The notes beneath the pieces were generated by a model that searched no databases, was not told where the DNA came from, and saw only the letters and a list, made by a program, of their open reading frames with translations. From Wurfbainia villosa (lineage: Eukaryota > Streptophyta > Magnoliopsida > Zingiberales > Zingiberaceae): a stretch of 64,000 bases of DNA. Position 1 is the first letter of the stretch. Each line of letters begins with the position of its first letter. The position numbers and the translations under genes are program-made. Positions 25,496 to 36,955 of the stretch are shown here, piece after piece. The stretch spans positions 42,156,658 to 42,220,657 of the forward strand of contig CM045990.1 of assembly GCA_025175895.1 (NCBI GenBank). Direction: 5' to 3'.

Positions 25496-25763
25496 GAATG
25501 AGTGGGACTCAAGGTATACCCAATGAATTTGACTCGAGTTAGACTCAAGTCAAATTCAGATTGAGTAGGACTCAAAGTATACCTAATGAATCTGACTCGA
25601 GTTAGACTCAAGTCAAATTCGGATTGAGTAAGACTCAAGGTATACCCAATGAATCTGACTCAAGTTAGACTCAAGTCAAATTCAGATTGAGTAGAACTCA
25701 AGGTATACCCAATGAATCTCACTCGAGTTAGACTCAAGTCAGATTCGGATTGAGTGAGACTCA
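25496..25763. repeat. 63-bp tandem repeat, just over 4 copies
   Basis: Unit starts lie at 25496, 25559, 25622, 25685 and (partial) 25748, exactly 63 bp apart. Each unit contains 'gactcgagttagactcaagtc', in which GACTCGAGTT and its near-inverse give a short interrupted palindrome. It lies upstream of the LTR TATA box. Confidence 0.92.
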
Positions 25764-25862
25764 TCATTAAGAAAGGGGTTGCATGATCATTAAGATGGAA
25801 TTAATGAATTATTAATTCCATAGAAACCAAGAGTCACAAACCCTTCATATTCAATGGTTGAA

Positions 25863-25870
25863 TATAAAAG
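25863..25870 (+). promoter_or_regulatory. TATA box of solo LTR
   Basis: TATAAAAG lies about 100 bp downstream of the 63 bp repeat array, so the array occupies the U3 upstream-promoter position. Confidence 0.5.
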
Positions 25871-26189
25871 AGGATCTTGCTCTTCATCTTCTTCTACCTT
25901 CTTGGTCGAACCAACCTTGTGGCTAGCACCATAGTTTGGTTCCTCTCCATCTCACGGTTCGTGTGGATACTGTGGAGGCACGGGCATCCTGACTGCGCTG
26001 AGATCTGGACACCTTGAATGCAAGTGTTGCTGATGGGACTGCGAAGGGCACGCATCGAAGGTAACTGCGATTCTCATAGGATAGAATCATTAAACGAGTA
26101 TGGTTTTTCGCATGGATCTCTGGAGGGATCTTATTTTTCCGCTGTGTAGTACTTGCAAAATGTTTTCGAGCGTGCTGAGATTCCCTACA

Positions 26190-27387
26190 ATAACCTAGTG
26201 CTTTTGGCATCTAAATCGGGTTAACACAATAAAGCAGACCACAAATAATCATATCCTAGAATAGAAAGAAATCATAAATATATAACAAATAAAAACAATT
26301 CAAACAAATATGGTTTCATTGCATAATAATGTTTACAAATCAAGTAGGTTATTCCCTCATCCTAAAATCTCAGAAATCTACTCAATACATGAGTTACAAA
26401 ACATAGACGGAAGAAAGGAAATAATTACCCGACATCCTATATCATGAGCCTCTTCTCCTCAGCGACTTCCTAGATGGATAGATGTCATCAATCCTTGGAT
26501 CCTCAACAGGTAGAAAAGCTCTGGGATTGCATCCTCTAGCGGTTTGGGAGCCCTTGGATGGCCCCCTCTTTAGGGTTTGGGAGCCCTAGCGCGGTTCCCA
26601 TTGTGATCCTTGCCTCTTGGACGAGTTTCCTTTATATAGAGATGACTCTGACTTTTCTATAAATATATAAAATACCTAATTTCTTGAAATAGCAGGGCCG
26701 CCACATGGTTGTGTGAGACACACGACCCCACCGTGTGTGGAACTGGAAAAATCAGACAAAAATTCTACGGGACATGGTCGTGCCTTAAAGAAAGCCCCTC
26801 GTGGGAAAACACATGGTCTTGTGAAAAATTATCTCAGGAAGCTTTTGGCAGAGGGTTCCACGGTCATGGAATTCTCCACATGTAGCCCATAAATTGCTCT
26901 GGAGGTCATGTGTTGGGTTTGTTTTCTCCTCATTCGGTCATGGGTGCATGTAGACTTTCTTATTAATTAATTATGCCTTCTTTTTGCCTTGAAAGGTTCC
27001 CTTTAGAATATAAAATATGCAACCACAAAGCCATCATGATCTATTTTGCTTTTAGGAACACGGCAGTGTCTTGGGACACGACCAGAGTGTGTGCCCTACA
27101 ATCCGTGCTCTGTGTAATGCCTCATTTTGTTTTGAATCTTCGTCCTATCAAACTATCAAGATAAATAACAAAAGCATATCTCCGAATAAAGATAATAGCA
27201 AAACTATGTAAACACAGATAATATGCAATGAATGCCATAAAAATGAGGTAAGAAGTGCTCTAAAATGATAACTAAAACTTTATATAAAATATGCACATCA
27301 TCTTCCACTTCTATTTCTCTTCTCCCCAAAGGATATTGATTTGAGTGTCGGAAGGGTCATACCAATAAAGTCGATCCACCTATAACA
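26190..27387. other. Flanking sequence, probable gypsy LTR remnant
   Basis: This stretch has no coding potential. It contains repeated 'cacatggttgtgtg', 'gacatggtcgtg' and 'gggacacgacc' phrases, a style shared with 59710-59745 and common in Athila/Tat-type gypsy LTRs. No borders were found, so the family call is weak. Confidence 0.3.
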
Positions 27388-28904
27388 TGTTAGGAATGAT
27401 GCGCCCGCTAGAGGGGGGTGAATAGCGTCAGCGTTTCTTGATGGAATTCGTTCGATCGTGCTTGCTACAAAAATATTAATACACAGCAGAAATACAAAAT
27501 ATACAATGAAAATAAATACAAGCACAAACACAACACAAGATGTAACGTGGTTCGGAACAGAACGGTTCTTACTCTACGGATCGAGCTCAAACGAGTTCTA
27601 GCGATGCGTACAACACCACTAATCAAATAAACTCCTTCTCGAAACAATCCGGAGGTGGAGAAATCTCGTACAAGTGATTATAAAAGTAATAAAAAAAGAA
27701 TACAAGCAAATACAATAATGAATTGCAATACAAGTAAAGAAAACAACTTTACAAGAGCTTTTGATTGCTTGCTTTTGGTTGCTTGAAGAATAGCCTTGGA
27801 GGCCCTAAATTACACCAGCAATTCGCCCCAAAAGCTCCCAAGAATCGATGCCAAAATCCTTCTTCTGAGCTGCCTTTATAACCTGCAATCGGGCTGGATT
27901 TTCGCCTATCAGTCGACTGCTCGGGATCATCAGTCGATTGATGTCACTGTTGTCGTGAGACAAATGGCTAGATCCACACTGAAAAATTCCAATGGATACA
28001 CCATCAGTTGACTGATCTTACACATCAGTCGACTGATGTCTTAATTAGTTGAGTGGTCGACGCGATCACTCGACTAGAGAACCTTCGCGAAGATCCGGCC
28101 ATCACCGATCGATCACCGATCGATCATTGCTCAAACAATGATCGATCACCTTTGGCAGTCGACTGCTAGGGCACTTCCCGTAGTCAAATCTTAGTTGACT
28201 CCCACCAGTCGACTGACCCATTGTCCCAGTCGACTAATACACCTCAAACATGAGATTTTGACCCAAGTATGGTGCCCCCATACTTGCTAGACCACCCTTA
28301 CCCTAGACCTAAGCCTTCTAGCCACCTTCGTCAGTCTTGCGCCTATCGGATCCCTCTAAGTCATCCATGACTTGTTCATCCATACGCTAGCCTTCAGGTG
28401 CTTCCATCGGCTATTGTCATGCTAACGGTGTCTACACAGCCAAGGCACATTGGACTTACGCTGTCAAGACTCCGCTTGGACTTTACGCCGCTAACCATTG
28501 GACTTATGCTGCCAAAACTCCCGCTTGGACTTTACGCCGCCAATATCAAACCCCTTAGACTTTCCAAATGTCAAGAATCAAGCTTGGACTTTCCCTTTCC
28601 AACCCATGTTGGACTTTCCATGCCAAGACTCATGCTTGGACTTTTCTTTGCCAACCCATGTTGGACTTTCCCTTGCCAAGATTCATGCTTAGACTTTACA
28701 TGTCAAGTACTCAAAACTTGGACTTTTTCCATGATAATGATCAAACCATCATTAAACATCAAATACTAACCTGGGGCGATTGCATCAGTAATCTCCCTAA
28801 CACATGTCAGACATCAATGTCAGACATCCATGTCAAACATCAAAACACTTACTCAAGTCAAACTCGAGTCTGGTCAATCGTGACATGAGCCGATTGGACC
28901 AACA
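27388..28904 (-). mobile_element. Solo LTR (Copia, CAGTCGACTG family), minus strand
   Basis: On the plus strand it runs from TGTTAGGAATGATGCG to GATTGGACCAACA and is inverted relative to 439-2003 and 16909-18632. The flanks are TAACA (27383-27387) and TAACG (28905-28909), a TSD with one transition. It is 1517 bp long. On the minus strand it contains a TATAAAGG (27873-27880), the palindrome cluster (27905-28240, including both GTCGAC and ATCGATC types) and the CCAAG/CTTGG array (28430-28730). Confidence 0.82.
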
Positions 28905-29140
28905 TAACGTTCTTTGTGCATGGAAACCGAAGACCATGATGACTTTCTTGAAGAGCAATTACTTAGTTGACCCGAAATAAAGAAAGAAAAAGTCCGGACA
29001 TGTTAGAAAAAAAAACTATCAGGATCATTAAATCATAATCAATCCATTGGATAACCAATTGATTTTTAATCTGTTTAATTAGATCAATAAATAATTGATC
29101 TATTTGATATAGTTATGGATTAGGATCGGAGTAGAATCTT

Positions 29141-29370
29141 GTCCCCACGGGGGGATGGCATGGTGGCTAAGGTAAGGTAATGCTTGCAGAAGAGGTGTGG
29201 GTCGATTCTGGATGAGATCTAAAGCTCTTTTTCTGGATTCAGATGACCCCCACGTGTCTTGGCCACCACGTCAAGGCCCATAGGGCCCACCGTGATTTAC
29301 CTCCCTCATAATGGCCATGGGATAGGCCGGTGGGGGCCGCTAAGTTGGCAGTTCCAACCTTTTGCAAAGG
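29141..29370 (+). mobile_element. SINE-like element, copy 1
   Basis: The segment opens with 'ggggatggcatggtggctaagg', similar to a tRNA-type A box, and has GGGTCGATTCTGG (29199-29211), a near-match to a B box, about 50 bp on. The tail is GC-rich with 'gatttacctccc' and 'gggggccgct', ending near 'ccttttgcaaagg', a layout like that of Au-type plant SINEs. The SINE call is an inference from layout, not from a database match. Confidence 0.45.
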
Positions 29371-29832
29371 ATCGGAGTAGAATCTGATTTTGAATTTTAT
29401 CTTCACTAGAGGATCAAGTGGCTAGTACAGACAATAGAATTGTTCCAAGAAGCAAAAGGTCAATCATTAGAGATTGTAAAATTTTTCGGAGTGTGTATTC
29501 TTTCGTTGTATTAGTTTTTTATTGAAGGGATAAAAGTCTTTTATAATTTAACTCTCTTGTAATGATTATGAAATCCATCGATAAAAATCATCACGATAAT
29601 AAATTTCGTCTTTTGTCACAGGAAGATCACGATGACTTTCTTAAAGAGCAATTACTTAGTTGACCCAAAATAAAGAAAGAAAAAGTCTGTACATGTCAGA
29701 AAAAAACTATCAGGATCATTAACTCATAATCAATCCATTGGATGACCAATCGATTTTCAATCTGTTTAATTAGATCAATAAATAATTGATCTATCCATCT
29801 AGTTATGGATCAGGATTGGAGTAGAATTTTGT

Positions 29833-30058
29833 CTCCATGGGGGATGGCGTGGTGGCTAAGGCACGGTGGTGCTTACAAAAGTGGCATGGGTCGATTCTGG
29901 AGGAGGTCTAAAGTCCTTTCTTGGATTCATATGACTCCCACTTGTCTTGGCCACCACGTCAAGGCTCATAGGGTCCTCCGTGATTTACCTCACTCACAAT
30001 GACCATGGGACAGGCCGATGGGAGCCGCTAGGTTGACGATTCTAACCTTTTGCAAAGG
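29833..30058 (+). mobile_element. SINE-like element, copy 2
   Basis: This is the counterpart of 29141-29370 in the second unit of the tandem duplication, with its B-box-like GGGTCGATTCTGG at 29888-29900. It was copied by the duplication, not by a second insertion. The ORF 29805-30002 covers it and is not considered a gene. Confidence 0.45.
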
Positions 30059-30323
30059 ATCAAGGTAGAATTTGATTTTGAATTTTATCTCCACTAGAGG
30101 ATCAAATGGCTAATACAGACGGTAGAATTGTTCCAAAAAGCAAAGGATCAATCATTAGAGATTATAAAATTTTTCGGAGTGTGTATTCTTTCACCGTATT
30201 AATTTTTTATTGAAGGGATAAAAGTCTTTTATAATTTAACTCTCTTGTAATGATTATGAAATCCATCGACAAAAATCACCGCGATGATAAATTTCGTCTT
30301 TTGTCACAGGGAGATCGGAGTAG

Positions 30324-30570
30324 AATCTAATGTATCACTGGTTCCCTGCTCTGAACCCAGCGAGAGATTGTCCCTTATTGAAATTAATTTTTCATTAATT
30401 CCCTGCTCTCGCAAAAAGCAGGCGGTCTTCGTCAAATATGTCAGTGCACGTCTACATTGTAAATAGAAAATCACAGTGAAAATCTCAAGACCAATGTCCC
30501 ACCACCATCATCCAATCCGCTTTCCCTCCTACGTCCCATCCGCATAAAAAGATAAGAGAAGGGGCAAATG
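30324..30570. other. Unassigned spacer
   Basis: After a short continuation of the duplicated unit ('gatcggagtagaatct'), nothing recognisable is seen before the pararetrovirus remnant. Confidence 0.35.
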
Positions 30571-30579
30571 GTTACCGAT

Positions 30580-31250
30580 TTATCAAAATGACTTGGGGTG
30601 CAATTTTAAATCTAAAGGGCATTATTAACCACTCAAAATGATTTTATGGACAAGAGAAGATTGTCCAATGTACTGAGTTTGGATGCATCTTTATTTATCA
30701 GAATCCTAATTTTAAATCAAACTTTGAGTACCATTGAGAATGTTGTATTTTATTAATAAGTTGTTCTTTGTCTAATATTTTGTACCCATCTTCACGGCAA
30801 TTGTCATTAAGTCTTTTATAATTGAAAACCATCCTAGACTGTCCTCTCTTTTGTTCTGACCCTTTGTTGACTATAAAAACGGGGCTTCTATATCTAGAGG
30901 CAGATCTTTGTATGAGTTTCAATTTCAATAATTGTTTAATATATATCTTACATTCCTCTGATTCTCAATTAGTATACTTAAAGTCTTATGCTTTTATTAT
31001 AATGTCTGGGTTATAATATCTAGTTTACAATATGTCTTATCTATATTCTAGTATTTGGTGGAATTTTCTCCTATTATTTTTAATTTTTCCATTCTAGAAA
31101 CTAACAGGTCTAAATCGTCTTGTAATTTTAGGAGATTTAGGAAGTGTGTTGTTTGTATTAAATCATTAGGTATGTTCACTCCTATTGTTTCTATGTCATC
31201 ATAAATTTCTAGGAAATCTTGATTTTAGTTAACTTGATTGTAACAATTTT
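30580..31250 (-). pseudogene. Endogenous pararetrovirus (Caulimoviridae) reverse transcriptase fragment
   Basis: On the minus strand the reading has the order of a caulimovirid polymerase polyprotein. There is an upstream helical segment, a short stretch with the 'KQLL' spacing, the conserved 'SPVFIVN' and 'KRGQSRMVFNYKRLNDN' blocks (about 30800-30890), and the 'KFD.K.GF' block near 30700. The 'MHP.S..WT.FSCP' block lies at about 30640-30690 and the 'FEW..MPF' block near 30620. At least five in-frame stops break it (two directly after the GF motif, one after FSCP, two upstream near 30970-31000). The YVDD active-site region and RNase H are absent. It is a dead, ancient copy. The upstream remainder lies beyond the Copia insertion at 31281-39907. 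Genus cannot be decided from this fragment. Confidence 0.75.
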
Positions 31251-31280
31251 TCTTTTTGTATTTTCCTGTTAACCTGATTG

Positions 31281-32347
31281 TGTTGGATCGAAGCGAATCA
31301 CTAGAGGGGGGTGAATAGCGATAAACCTTTTATTTCTTTCGAATTCCTTTCAAAACAATTATACGCAGCGGAAAGAAAAACTAAAAGAGACAAATAGATT
31401 TTTTACTTGGTTCGTAGCCTTCGGCTACTACTCCAAGGCCCTAGTGATCCTTGATCACGCACGGAGAGCAAATCACTAAAGAACTCCTCCTCGTTAAAGC
31501 TATGAGTTAATCGATACAAGAAAGCACCAAAAGCTTGAGGTAGAGGGACACTCTCCCTCTCCTCGTTACGATAAAAACTCCGAGACAATTAAAGAAATAA
31601 ACTGAAATGGAGCTTATACCGACGGAACAAAAATACAAACAAATTAAACCTAGAGTGTCGGAGAGGAAACACTTCGTTGTCGGAGAGTTGTAGCTTTGCG
31701 GAGGCTTTTGGAAACTTAGAATTGATGATGAAACCCTAAGATAGACCTTCCTTTTATAGCCTTTGAGCCCCTTTTCGAGAGGAACTTTATCCAATCAAAA
31801 TTGAGCACCACTCCCCTTGAAATGAGGTGATAAGCCTTGACTCCTCGAAGTTGATCCTTGACCATCAATCAACTGATATCCATCATCGATCGATGATGGC
31901 GGCATCGATCGAATCGCGACCACGCAATGACGATCGGTGATTGTCCTGAAATGAAAAGTTAGCTAAACAAAAATATTATTTCGACGGCCTCCGACCGTCC
32001 AATCTCGACCTAGACTATCGATGGGATGTCTTGGGTCGGATCTACGCTTAAGACTATCCCCGTAAGGAGGATACGACCTCACTTACACTTGCACCAACAC
32101 GAGCTTACCTCGATACTTACTGTGTCGCTTTCGCTTTCGGCCTTCCACTCGATTCCTTCAGCTCCCTCCGAAGTCACTCGAGTGTCGCCCGATCACCGCA
32201 GCTTACTCCTGGTGTCGCTAGCCTTCAGCTCCAGCGTTGATACTTTTCTGCACACTCGATTTAGCTCATGAGATAACAATATGAGCTTAACTTTGTATCG
32301 TTTGCTATAATCAAAACTCAGGTTCGACTTAGGTGCCTACTGTATCA
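31281..32347 (-). mobile_element. 3' LTR of Maximus/SIRE-like Copia element
   Basis: On the plus strand it runs from TGTTGGATCGAAGCG to GCCTACTGTATCA and is 1067 bp long. It pairs with 38811-39907. A TATAAAAG (minus strand) lies at 31751-31758. It is preceded on the element's own strand by the polypurine tract at 32351-32364. The flanking five bases are GATTG. Confidence 0.88.
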
Positions 32348-32350
32348 ATA

Positions 32351-32364
32351 ATCTCCCCCTTTTT
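32351..32364 (-). other. Polypurine tract
   Basis: The minus strand reads AAAAAGGGGGAGAT directly before the 3' LTR, the priming site for plus-strand synthesis. Further G-rich tracts of the same type occur on the minus strand near 32485, 32505, 32652 and 32853. Confidence 0.7.
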
Positions 32365-33288
32365 GATCTATGGCAAACCCACATACAAAGTTAAGAAAAT
32401 AGCATGCATGAAGAATAATAATGTGTATGAGAAATAATAATAACAAAGATTAAGTAGGAGTAGTAAGGATTTTCTTCAAGTACTCCCCCTTGGGGAAACC
32501 TCCCCCTTTATCGAGGGTGAGTCTTGAAGGAAACCCCTAATCCTTCCCCTTGAGGGTTGCTATTTAGAAAGAGTTTAAGTAATTAACATTACTTAAAGTT
32601 GGCCTTAGTAAAATGTTTAAGTTAAGAAGACTTCTTAACTTGGCCCTTTCTCCCCCTTCCATAGAGTTTAAAAATAAGTTTAAGTTAAGAATTCTCTTAA
32701 CTTGGCCTTTACTTCCTTTTTGTTAACAAGTTACGTAAATTTTCAAAACTTAAAGTAAACATTTACTTAACTTTTGGTCATGTAAATAAATATGAAGTGA
32801 GAGTCAAGTTATCAAAAATTAAAAATTTGATCCCTTAACTTTGGCCTTTTTCTCCCCCTTTTGTCATATATCGAAAAGAGTGAGGGTGTGTGGAAAACAA
32901 AAATAAGTATTAAATTTAAAGTCCAAGCATGTTCCATATTATTTTGAAAATAATATACTAAAAATAAGCTCATCTATAAAATGTTCGACTCATATTTGGC
33001 TTGATTGATATTAAAGATCAACCAGTCCCGGTCAGAGTCGGTTAGTATGTATGATTATACTCCGTGGTTCATGGCGATGCACTAGCTCTACATCTGGAAC
33101 CAGGATTAAGGTCCTAACATCTCACGCCCATCTATGTGGCTAAGTACACAAACACATTAGTCCTATGTGTTGTGAGATGTATTGACTCCTTAAATCTATA
33201 GGTGCATGATATCTAAGGTATGTCCTATGCTAGTTCCATGAAAATGAAAAGTAAAAGATAGTAGTAAGAAAATATAATTTGTAAGTTC
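32365..33288 (-). mobile_element. Non-coding spacer between pol and 3' LTR
   Basis: This stretch of over 900 bp lacks coding potential and is dotted with G-rich polypurine-like tracts. Some SIRE elements carry an extra envelope-like ORF here; none is visible. Confidence 0.6.
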
Positions 33289-36200
33289 CTATTCTACTAC
33301 GCACATGCCTAATTTTCGTCTTAATAGACTAAATTCGACTTCGGATAGGGGTTTAGTAAATAGGTCTGTCAAATTAGACTTCGATTCGACATATTCGAGT
33401 TGTATGACTCTGTTGGTCACATGTTCTCGAATGAAATGGTGTTTGACCTCTATATGTTTGGTCCTAGAGTGACATATCGGATTCTTAGTAAGATTAATTG
33501 AACTAATGTTATCTACGTGAAGTTTAGTGTGTGTAAAGTCTAACTTAAAGTCTCGGAGAGTGTGCTTCATCCAAAGAAGCTGAGTGACACACTCACCCAT
33601 CGCGATGTATTCGGCTTCGGTGGTAGATAAGACAACACAGTGTTACTTCATACTGCACCAACTCACTAGACTCGAGCCGAGAAGTTGACAGCAATCACTC
33701 GTACTCTTTCTATCGAGCTTACTACCGACATAGTCTGAATTGGAGTAGCCGGTTAGTTCGAACTCGGTAGATCTAGGGTACCAAATACCGATATTAAGTG
33801 CACCCTTTAGATATCTAAGGATATGTTTGACTAGAGTTAGGTGAGACTCCTTGGCACAGGTTTGGAACCTTGCGCACATACTTACTGCAAATAAGCTATC
33901 AGGTCGGCTTGCAATTAAGTAAAGGAGACTCCCTATTATGCTCCTATAGTATTTTAAATTAATTGAGTTTCCGATTACATCTTCTTCTATATTCACATTA
34001 GTTGTCATTGGGGTATTAATAATTTTAGCGTCTTGCATTCCAAAGCGTTTAATTAATTCCCTAGTATATTTGCGTTGATGTAAGTATATTCCATCTTTAG
34101 TTTGTTTAATTTGTAGACCTAAGAAGAAACTCAACTTGCCTACTAAATTCATTTCAAATTCAATTTCCATAAGTGAAATGAACTCATTCAGTAGGATCGA
34201 GTTGGTGCTTCCGAAAATAATATCATCTACGTAGATTTGGGCTATGAATATGTCTTTACCTAAGGTTTTTATAAAAAGAGTTGGGTCAACTACACCCTGG
34301 TTTAATCCTTTGGACTTAAGATACACTGAAAGTCTCTCGTACCAAGCTCGAGGAGCTTGTTTAAGTCCATAGAGGACTTTCTTTAACCTAAGGACATGGT
34401 CGGGTTTATCTAAACTTTCGAAACCGGGGGGTTGACTAACATAAACCTCTTATTTAATGAATCCATTCAAGAATGCTGATTTCAAATCCATTTGAAATAA
34501 CTTAAATCCTCGATGTGCAGCATATGCTAATAGCATTCGAATGGACTCTAATCTAGCTACCATAGGTCTCGTCGTAATCTAAACCTTCGACTTGACTAAA
34601 CCCTTTAGCGACTAGTCTAGCTTTATTTCTAACTACTTCACCTTTATCATCAAGTTTATTTCTAAACACCCACCTTGTTCCAATGATTGTTTTATCTTTA
34701 GGTGGTGGTACTAATTCTCATACTTCGTTCCTAGTGAATTGAGCCAGCTCTTCTTGCATTGCAATAATCCAATCGGGATCAAGAAGAGCTTGGTCAATGG
34801 TTTTGGGTTCAATTTTGGAAATCAAGGAGATTTGACTAAGGTTTCTGTATGAGGCTCTAGTTCAAACTCCTAGACTTGGATCACCTATCACTTGGTCGAT
34901 AGGATGATTTGTTTGAGTCCTAGTTGGATTTGGATTTGAGTCTGCCACTTGGTCAATAGGATGACTCGTTTGAGTTCTAGTTTGGTTATAGTCATCTACC
35001 ACTTGGTTGATAGACTGACTTTGTTGACTTAGGTTAGGATTAACACTAAATTTGATCTCCGGATCAGAGTTGAGTCTGGTATGAATCGGCTCGCTAATTG
35101 GGGTTGCCGAGGGTTTTATAGGTTCGTGTCCTTCATCAAATACTACATTGATAGTTTCCTCGACTCTAAGGGTGTCATGATTATATACTCTATACGCTCT
35201 ACTCATAGTCGAGTATCCTAGAAATATTCCGGTTGAGATTTTGGATGTAAATTTCCCTAGGTAATCCTTAGTGTTTAGGATATGTACCTTACACCCAAAT
35301 ACCCTAAAGTACTTGATGTTAGGTATTTTATCATGATAAATCTCGTATGAGGTATTAAGGTGCCTCTTTACCATAAAGATCCTATTTTGGATATAGCATG
35401 TCGTACTCACGGCTTCGGCCCAAAACCTATCAAGTAGGTTATACTCGTTTAACATTGTCCTAGCAGCTTCTTGTAGGATTCTATTTTTGCGTTCTACTAG
35501 GCCATTTTGTTGTGGAGTTCTAGGGCAAGAGAACTCATGGTGGTATCCATTTAGGTTACAGAATTCTGTAAACCTGTGGTTCTCGAATTCACCACCATGA
35601 TCAGTCCTAAGTCTTTTAATTTTAATGCTTTGTTGGTTTTCTATTAACTTAAATAGGTTGACTAATTGATCTAGGGTATCACTTTTGTGTTTGATGAACC
35701 TAACCCAAGTAAATCTAGAATAGTCATCAATTATGACTAAGCAGAATTTACTTCCATTAAGTGACTTAGCTCCGTGTAAATCAAATAGATCCATGTGTAG
35801 GAGCTTAAGAACACTTTTGGTTCGTTCTTGATTAGTTAGTTGATATTATATCCTAGATTGTTTACCTTGTTGGCAAGCATTACATATTTTATTATCTAAG
35901 TTATTGAGGTTAGGCAAACCTTTGACTAAGTCACTCTAATTCATCTTGTGGATGAGTCTTGGGTGTGAGTGACCGAGTCGTCGGTGCCACAACCATGATT
36001 CCTCTTGCCGTGTCATAAGACACTTAGTCGAGCAGTTAGTTAAGTTAATAGTGTAAATATTGTTATTTCTGGTTCCCTTAAGGATTGTTTTAGAGGTTTC
36101 ATTTGTATTAATTACGTATTCATTTTCTAGAAATATGACCTTATAGTTATTATCACACAATTGGCTTACACTAAGTAAATTATATTGAAAATTTTCTACC

Positions 36201-36400
36201 AATAAGACATTTTGAATAATAAAGTTAGAGTTGAGCTCAATATCACCTGATCCGATGATTTTGAGTTTGTCGTTATTTCTGAAGGCTACCGATCCTTGTC
36301 ATTTGAATCGAAGTTTCGAAAACTTAAGTTGATCCCCGGTCATGTGTCGGGAGCAACCACTATCCAACATCCATTGATCCTACACGCAAGGTAGTTGGAT
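33289..36400 (-). pseudogene. pol: pol of Copia element (protease, integrase, RT, RNase H), broken
   Basis: Read on the minus strand, the domain order is the Copia order. A protease block has 'WMLDSGCSRHMTGD' (about 36340-36385), followed by a stop. The GAG-pre-integrase block contains 'WLWHRRLGHSHPRL' (about 35950). The integrase core at 35794-34862 has the DDE residues in 'DDYSRFTW', 'RTDHGGEF' and 'NGLVERKN'. The reverse transcriptase is frameshifted at about 34860-34330, then open at 34326-33643 with the catalytic 'YVDDIIFG'. RNase H has 'GYSNSDYVGSKLDRKSTS' and 'STTEAEYIA'. The C-terminal piece 33600-33289 is separated from the previous one only by a TAA at about 33645. Several nonsense codons and frameshifts make it inactive. 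Integrase-before-RT order and the sequence style assign it to Ty1/copia, Maximus/SIRE lineage. Confidence 0.92.
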
Positions 36401-36955
36401 CGGATATTGGATTTATTAAAGATTGGTTGAAGTTTATTAACCTAAATCATCTCACCCATGTCTACATGATCAAACATGTTAACCCTATATGTTCTTGTGA
36501 GATGACTCCCAATTTTACTTGATTTAAATTTAATGAATTGAACACTTGTCAACCTTGCGTTAGATTCGGATTTGACTTTAAGCTCATCAAGTCACCTTTT
36601 CAAGATCATGACTTCCATGTCGTGGCGAGGCACAGAGGCCTTCTTTGATTGGAACAACGACCACTTCCTTAGACAAAGCAATTTTCAAGAAAATAGAGAC
36701 TTGACTTACCTAAGACCACTTCCTGGTCTAACTAGTCTAGGATATTGCGAGGTAACTTCAGCTAGTTTCGCTCAGTCAAGTGCACCGAACTAGATACGCC
36801 TTATCTAGCCCGAATACACAAGACTCCACTTTCCTAGTGTACTATCATCTCGTCACATTCTGGTACTATGTTATCAAGTATTGACGAGTCATAGTCCTAT
36901 CTAGCCATTCTAAAACGAAAAATCAAACTAAATAAAGAACCTAAGCATGCAATTT
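36401..36955 (-). mobile_element. Degraded gag-pol junction
   Basis: No protein motif could be read here in any frame. It separates the Gag tail from the protease block and is probably a decayed linker. The plus-strand ORF 36572-36793 is a shadow. Confidence 0.4.

Larger units (their letters stand above)
24443..26189 (+). mobile_element. Solo LTR with perfect TSD and internal 63-bp repeat
   Basis: It starts TGTTAGTGTCAACCC and ends GATTCCCTACA, flanked by ATAAC at 24438-24442 and 26190-26194. It is 1747 bp long. It contains an AT microsatellite (24636-24669), the 63 bp tandem repeat (25496-25763), a TATAAAAG at 25863-25870, and a 3' 'tttttccgctgtg' segment typical of plant Copia LTR ends. 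No internal region is attached. It is a different family from the CAGTCGACTG LTRs. Confidence 0.88.
28938..30323. repeat. 693-bp tandem duplication
   Basis: Two direct copies, 28938-29630 and 29631-30323, align end to end from 'gatgactttctt.aagagc' to 'cgtcttttgtcaca'. The offset is 693 bp. The copies differ at scattered positions and small indels. Neither has a long ORF. Confidence 0.9.

Noticed and set aside
25496..25763. Evenly spaced repeats as a possible CRISPR array
   Set aside because: The units are direct head-to-tail 63 bp copies without unique spacers, inside a plant LTR.
30698..30928. Ordinary retrotransposon RT as the source of this ORF
   Set aside because: The block order and wording (RMVFNYKRLNDN, then MHP.S..WT.FSCP) fit caulimovirid RT better than Copia or gypsy RT, so the pararetrovirus call was kept.
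32026..32271. 81-codon ORF repeated at 39586-39831
   Set aside because: It is present only because both LTRs of one element contain it; no domain is recognisable.
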